From NCBI RefSeq assembly GCF_001641335.1, contig NZ_LVEM01000004.1, forward strand, positions 996,100 to 1,060,099: 64,000 nucleotides of DNA, given 5' to 3'. Source of the DNA: Bradyrhizobium stylosanthis. GTDB taxonomy: Bacteria > Pseudomonadota > Alphaproteobacteria > Rhizobiales > Xanthobacteraceae. Shown here piece after piece: positions 61,051 through 64,000 of the stretch (its first letter is position 1; each line of letters begins with the position of its first letter). The position numbers and the translations under genes are program-made. Below the pieces are notes generated by a model that saw nothing but the letters and a program-made list of their open reading frames with translations, did not search any database and was not told where the DNA came from.

Positions 61051-61728
61051 TCAAGCCGCCCGCTGCGGCCGAAGGGCTGCGTAGAGACCGACGAGTGTCC
61101 CGATGGCGACGAGGGCTGCCGCGAGCAGCACCTGCAATTGCCCGTCATCGGTGGGACCGACGGACGACACCAGCCTGGTCACGATGACGAACAGGATACT
61201 CACCGCGGCCGCGGCACCCACGCAGAGATAGGCGAGTTCCGCGGTCAATCTCCGGCCGAGCAGGCCGAGTGCGGTAAAATACATCGCGCAGGCGTTGGGA
61301 TGAACGAACAGGGCAATGCGCGCGTAGGGACCGTAGGCGTCGAACAGGGACTCGCACCGCCTCAGCGCCGCCTTTGAAGCAACCCGCTGCAGGAACGGCC
61401 TGAAGAAACGCGCCTGTCCGTAACTCAGGACGGCGCCGACGATGATGGCCAGCCACGCCATGACGAAAACCGGGACATCCGCGGATTTCGGCGTGAGCGC
61501 CACCGACATCAGGATCAGAGCGGTTCCGGGAAAGTAGCCGAAATACGGGAAGACCGACTCCAGCAGCACGCAGACGAACATGAAGACCGGAAACCACGCA
61601 GAACCAGTCGCATCCTGGACGATGGTGTTCAGGTCGAACAGGCTCGTCCTGTACAGGACGAGGTACATGCACATGGCAAGTGCCGCCAGCGCGTAGAACG
61701 GCAACGCTCCCGACAGAAAACGTTTCAT
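61051..61728 (-). CDS. DedA/VTT-like integral membrane protein
   Basis: 225 aa with about six hydrophobic segments. The segment FVCVLLESVFPYFGYFPGTA followed by LILMSVAL resembles the re-entrant loop region of DedA/VTT proteins, and VGAVLSYGQARFFRPFLQR the following loop. Similarity is loose, so the family call is tentative. A degraded copy of its 3' end lies at 58899. Confidence 0.55.
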   Translation of the reverse strand: MKRFLSGALPFYALAALAMCMYLVLYRTSLFDLNTIVQDATGSAWFPVFMFVCVLLESVFPYFGYFPGTALILMSVALTPKSADVPVFVMAWLAIIVGAVLSYGQARFFRPFLQRVASKAALRRCESLFDAYGPYARIALFVHPNACAMYFTALGLLGRRLTAELAYLCVGAAAAVSILFVIVTRLVSSVGPTDDGQLQVLLAAALVAIGTLVGLYAALRPQRAA

Positions 61729-61770
61729 GCGGCCATCGGGCTTCGTTTCGCTGACACGGCGAAGGCCATC

Positions 61771-62253
61771 TTACGCAATCGACACAATCTCGATCTCCTG
61801 CGCGCCCGAGCCGACGACGTCGCCGGCCGCCTTGCCCATCAGCGACCGCGCCACCGGCGCCACGAAGGAGATCGAGCCGGCTTTCGGGTCGGCTTCGTCC
61901 TCGCCGACGATGCGATAGGTCTGCACGCGGCCGTCGGCACGGCTGAACGTGACGGTGCTGCCGAAGGCGACGGTATCCGAGGACTCCGGCTTCGCAACGA
62001 CCTGCGCCGTGCGTAGCCGTTCGGTCAGATAGCGGACGTCGCGCAGGGGAACTGCTGACTGCCGGCGTTTCTCGTTGACGTCGTCGATGGCCTGCGCGGC
62101 CTCATAGGCCTCGCGCGCCTGTTGCAGCTGCGTCTGCAGGGCCTGCAGGCCGGCTTCCGTCACGAGGTTCGGATGGGGCGAGATCGGGCGATCCGGCAGC
62201 AGCGTCTCGGATGCCGTCTCCGCACTATCTTCCTTGGTAAAGGCGACGCTCAA
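61771..62253 (-). CDS. GreA/GreB-family transcription elongation factor
   Basis: 160 aa from a TTG at 62253, chosen because LSVAFTKEDSAETASETLLP is the expected start and AGGA lies 8 nt upstream; a GTG at 62310 would overlap the next gene. The N-terminal coiled coil (NLVTEAGLQALQTQLQQARE) and the C-terminal FKBP-like domain (VTFSRADGRVQTYRIVGEDE, SFVAPVARSLMGKAAGD) are present. It probably acts in the RNA polymerase secondary channel or as the Rnk-like regulator; it does not look like the main GreA. Confidence 0.82.
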   Translation of the reverse strand: MSVAFTKEDSAETASETLLPDRPISPHPNLVTEAGLQALQTQLQQAREAYEAAQAIDDVNEKRRQSAVPLRDVRYLTERLRTAQVVAKPESSDTVAFGSTVTFSRADGRVQTYRIVGEDEADPKAGSISFVAPVARSLMGKAAGDVVGSGAQEIEIVSIA

Positions 62254-62309
62254 TTCAAGTATCCTGTCGAATGGTCCGGGGGCGCGCCGTGCGCCGCCGA
62301 TGACCTCCA

Positions 62310-62795
62310 CTATATCTCAAGTGCGACGAAACGACGGAGCTTGAAGACGAGATCCGGCATGGCTTGGCGGAACCGCGTCGCGTTCTGGAACGAGGTCGAG
62401 AACGGCGCGAAGGTGATCATCGCGTTCCAGTGCCGGTAGCCATAGACCGTGACCGAGGCGCCGGACGCGGGGAAATCCTCCATTTTGCGGAGCTCGCCGA
62501 GCACGAGATCGGCGATCGCCTCCGCGGGCAGCAATTGCCTGCCGTCCGGCGTCGTGGCGATCCGCGCGGGCGGTTCGGCCGGCTTGGCGGGGGGCGGCGC
62601 GGTATTGGGCTCAGCCTCGTCCTTGACCGGGACCGCAGCGGGCGGCGCCGCCTCGGCCGGCTCGGATCCGCTCGTCGGCACGGTCGGCGGAACCTCAGCG
62701 AGCGGCGGCGGAGCAACGATGTCTGCGCGCTTGTTGCCTCCGAGGATGCTGCTGATCATGGCCACGAGGCCAGCATCCTTCACGTCGTCGCTCAT
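62310..62795 (-). CDS. Hypothetical acidic/Pro-rich protein
   Basis: 161 aa from an ATG at 62795. The N-terminal half is Pro/Ala/Glu-rich and disordered-looking; the C-terminal half is folded-looking (LLPAEAIADLVLGELRKMED, VTVYGYRHWNAMITFAPFST, FQNATRFRQAMPDLVFKLRRF). The gap to the Gre-like gene is 56 nt. The function is unknown. Confidence 0.65.
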   Translation of the reverse strand: MSDDVKDAGLVAMISSILGGNKRADIVAPPPLAEVPPTVPTSGSEPAEAAPPAAVPVKDEAEPNTAPPPAKPAEPPARIATTPDGRQLLPAEAIADLVLGELRKMEDFPASGASVTVYGYRHWNAMITFAPFSTSFQNATRFRQAMPDLVFKLRRFVALEI

Positions 62796-62897
62796 TCCGT
62801 CCCCCGGCACTCCCTTCGGCCCGAGCTTACCTTAGCACCGCTTCGGCAGACCGCCACAAGGGATGTGTCGCAGGCCCTTGCCTCGCAGCTCGCGGCC

Positions 62898-62943
62898 CAT
62901 CCTTCGAGACGCCCGCCTGACGGCGGGCCTTCAGGATGAGGGC
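62898..62943. repeat. Dispersed repeat (CTTCGAGAC / TCAGGATGAGG type)
   Basis: CATCCTTCGAGACGCCCGCC then TGACGGCGGGCCTTCAGGATGAGGG, with an inner CCCGCC / GGCGGG stem. Same family as 37934-38068 and 10422-10530. Confidence 0.7.
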
Positions 62944-63029
62944 ACGTTGCGCGGCCAGATATCAGATCCTCATAGTGAGGAGCCAGCCAACGCGGCGCTT
63001 CCGGACGATGCTTGCGCATCGCCGGGAGA

Positions 63030-63362
63030 TCACTGCTTCTCGAACGGAATATATTGCTGGTACTGCTTCGGCACCGAGCTGCGGTAGCGCGCGGGCACGG
63101 TGCCGCTGTCGACCGAGTGATCGATCTCCTGCTGCCGCGTCATCTTCTTCTTCGCCGGCTTCTTCGACGCGCTCTTCTTGGAGTCGGACGACTGGCTGGT
63201 GTCAGTGGTTGCGGCGGGCGTCGTTGTCGCGGCCGGCGCAGTATTTGTCGCCGCAGGCGCCGCGGTCCCGCCGGCGGCCGGTGTGCTCTGCGCCAGAGCG
63301 AATGACGATTGCGCAAGAAGCGCCAGCGCTGCTGTCGCAGCCAGCAAATATGATCTTTGCAT
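63030..63362 (-). CDS. Exported Ala/Thr/Lys-rich small protein
   Basis: 110 aa from the ATG at 63362 with GGAGG upstream. Signal peptide MQRSYLLAATAALALLAQSS, then FALAQ. The mature part is Ala/Thr-rich, then Lys-rich (KKSASKKPAKKK), ending in a more ordered segment (VPARYRSSVPKQYQQYIPF). The function is unknown; the basic repeat could contact nucleic acid or envelope polymers. Confidence 0.7.
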   Translation of the reverse strand: MQRSYLLAATAALALLAQSSFALAQSTPAAGGTAAPAATNTAPAATTTPAATTDTSQSSDSKKSASKKPAKKKMTRQQEIDHSVDSGTVPARYRSSVPKQYQQYIPFEKQ

Positions 63363-63590
63363 CAGAACCTCCAAAAAATGACCTGCCCCGAATGAGCAAA
63401 GCGTGGCCCGCAGGGACCAACGCGTCCAGATCCGCTCGTGAAACGTCCGCTCAACATAGGCCGGACGCCAGCGGCGAACTGTGGCCGAGATCACATTGCT
63501 CGCCGCAGCTTGCCGCATCATACGCCCATGTTGAACGCGCCGCCCACTGCGGACACCAAGACAAGCACGACAAAGTGTCGGACACGTCCC

Positions 63591-63615
63591 GGAACACGCA
63601 GAATGAGCTGGTGTT
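63591..63615 (+). promoter_or_regulatory. Candidate EcfG-type promoter
   Basis: GGAAC, 17 nt, then GTT, upstream of the DUF3551 gene. The leader would be about 24 nt. Weaker match than the one at 28962. Confidence 0.3.
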
Positions 63616-63645
63616 CCTCATTTACAGTCCTCGAAGGAGATTGAA

Positions 63646-63879
63646 ATGCGTCGCACCATCCTCGCCCTCGCCTCGTTCGCCGCGCTGCTCGCCGTAGCAT
63701 CCCCGGCGGCCCAGGCGCATTCTGCAAACGATCGCTATTGCCTGCAGGGCCGCATCTGGGGCTATCCCGGCAACTGCCAGTTCGCGACCTATCAGCAATG
63801 TCAGGCCTCGGCCTCCGGCACGTCGGCCTATTGCGGCGTCAATCCGCGCTACGCCTTCTCGCAGCAGCGCTTCTACTGA
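63646..63879 (+). CDS. DUF3551 exported protein
   Basis: 77 aa with a signal peptide (MRRTILALASFAALLAVASP, then AAQA) and the Cys-containing mature part YCLQGRIWGYPGNCQFATYQ plus QCQASASGTSAYCGVNP typical of DUF3551. AAGGAGA precedes the ATG. The family is abundant in Bradyrhizobium and of unknown function. Confidence 0.82.
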   Translation: MRRTILALASFAALLAVASPAAQAHSANDRYCLQGRIWGYPGNCQFATYQQCQASASGTSAYCGVNPRYAFSQQRFY

Positions 63880-63886
63880 TGTGGTT

Positions 63887-63916
63887 GCGGCGCGCGCGGC
63901 ATCACGCGCGCGCCGC
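63887..63916. terminator. Very stable hairpin between convergent genes
   Basis: 12-bp perfect G/C arms GCGGCGCGCGCG / CGCGCGCGCCGC with a 6-nt loop, 7 nt after the DUF3551 stop. It probably serves as a bidirectional transcript end; there is no T run. Confidence 0.6.
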
Positions 63917-64000
63917 CACAATCTTCACGTGACGACGATCGACCGCGCCGGCGGCCCGGCGCGTCGACACCGCATCAAGCCGCTCGCGCGCGTCGATGAC
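63902..64000 (-). CDS. 3' end of a gene running off the right edge
   Basis: A minus-strand frame enters from the right edge as VIDARERLDAVSTRRAAG and ends HVKIVAARA then a stop at 63902. Third positions are strongly G/C-rich, like real genes here. Only 32 residues are visible, too few to name a family. Confidence 0.5.
   Translation of the reverse strand, partial: VIDARERLDAVSTRRAAGAVDRRHVKIVAARA

Overview
The window looks like a chromosomal segment of a Bradyrhizobium-type alphaproteobacterium (Rhizobiales). This rests on the very high G+C in third codon positions, rhizobial-type ctrA, chpT and chemotaxis genes, EipA (DUF1134), several small DUF families common in this group (DUF6894, DUF3551, DUF4864), and several dispersed palindromic intergenic repeats. 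The species cannot be fixed from sequence alone.

Layout. 1-6 kb: a periplasmic SMP-30-like protein (cut by the window edge), a haem-bearing PQQ-type sugar dehydrogenase, small proteins, an enoyl-CoA hydratase and a gamma-glutamyltranspeptidase. 6-14 kb: an amine/amino-acid catabolic block with an FAD amine oxidase, a polar amino-acid ABC transporter, D-amino-acid dehydrogenase, an omega-aminotransferase and two cupin-HTH regulators; twin operator-like palindromes sit upstream of the binding-protein gene. 14-19 kb: a three-subunit PaoABC-like molybdenum aldehyde dehydrogenase facing a TetR regulator. 19-25.4 kb: an MFS transporter and a periplasmic copper-handling operon (TolC-like protein, Tat-exported multicopper oxidase, cupredoxin, CusF-like protein). 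26-38 kb: flagellar flhA, fliI and fliJ, the cell-cycle regulator ctrA with a GANTC-rich promoter, an ECF sigma/anti-sigma pair, an AraC regulator and an NDH-2-like oxidoreductase. 38-40 kb: a DUF350 / Ser-rich / glutathionylspermidine-synthase-like operon. 41-48 kb: a chemotaxis operon (cheA with a fused receiver, cheW, cheY, cheB, cheR) downstream of chpT. 48-51.6 kb: cysQ, a YHS protein, eipA, a membrane-anchored coiled-coil protein and tRNA-Val(CAC).

The most unusual part is 51.85-53.85 kb. A roughly 2-kb AT-richer islet lies between two perfect 30-bp direct repeats, just downstream of tRNA-Val and just behind a universal-stress-protein gene. It carries only two genes: a complete RNA polymerase alpha-subunit homologue outside any ribosomal-protein context, and a small coiled-coil protein 4 nt downstream. 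The alpha homologue has Glu in place of the DNA-contacting Asn of the C-terminal domain (E. coli N268) and a tail of about 93 residues. No integrase is visible. This could be an accessory transcription-machinery module.

54-64 kb: a universal stress protein, a response regulator coupled to a histidine kinase with five GAF domains, and an HTH-plus-Nudix-like protein lying between an intact membrane-protein gene and a degraded copy of that gene's 3' end. A Gre-family factor, small exported proteins and the 3' end of a further gene at the right edge follow.
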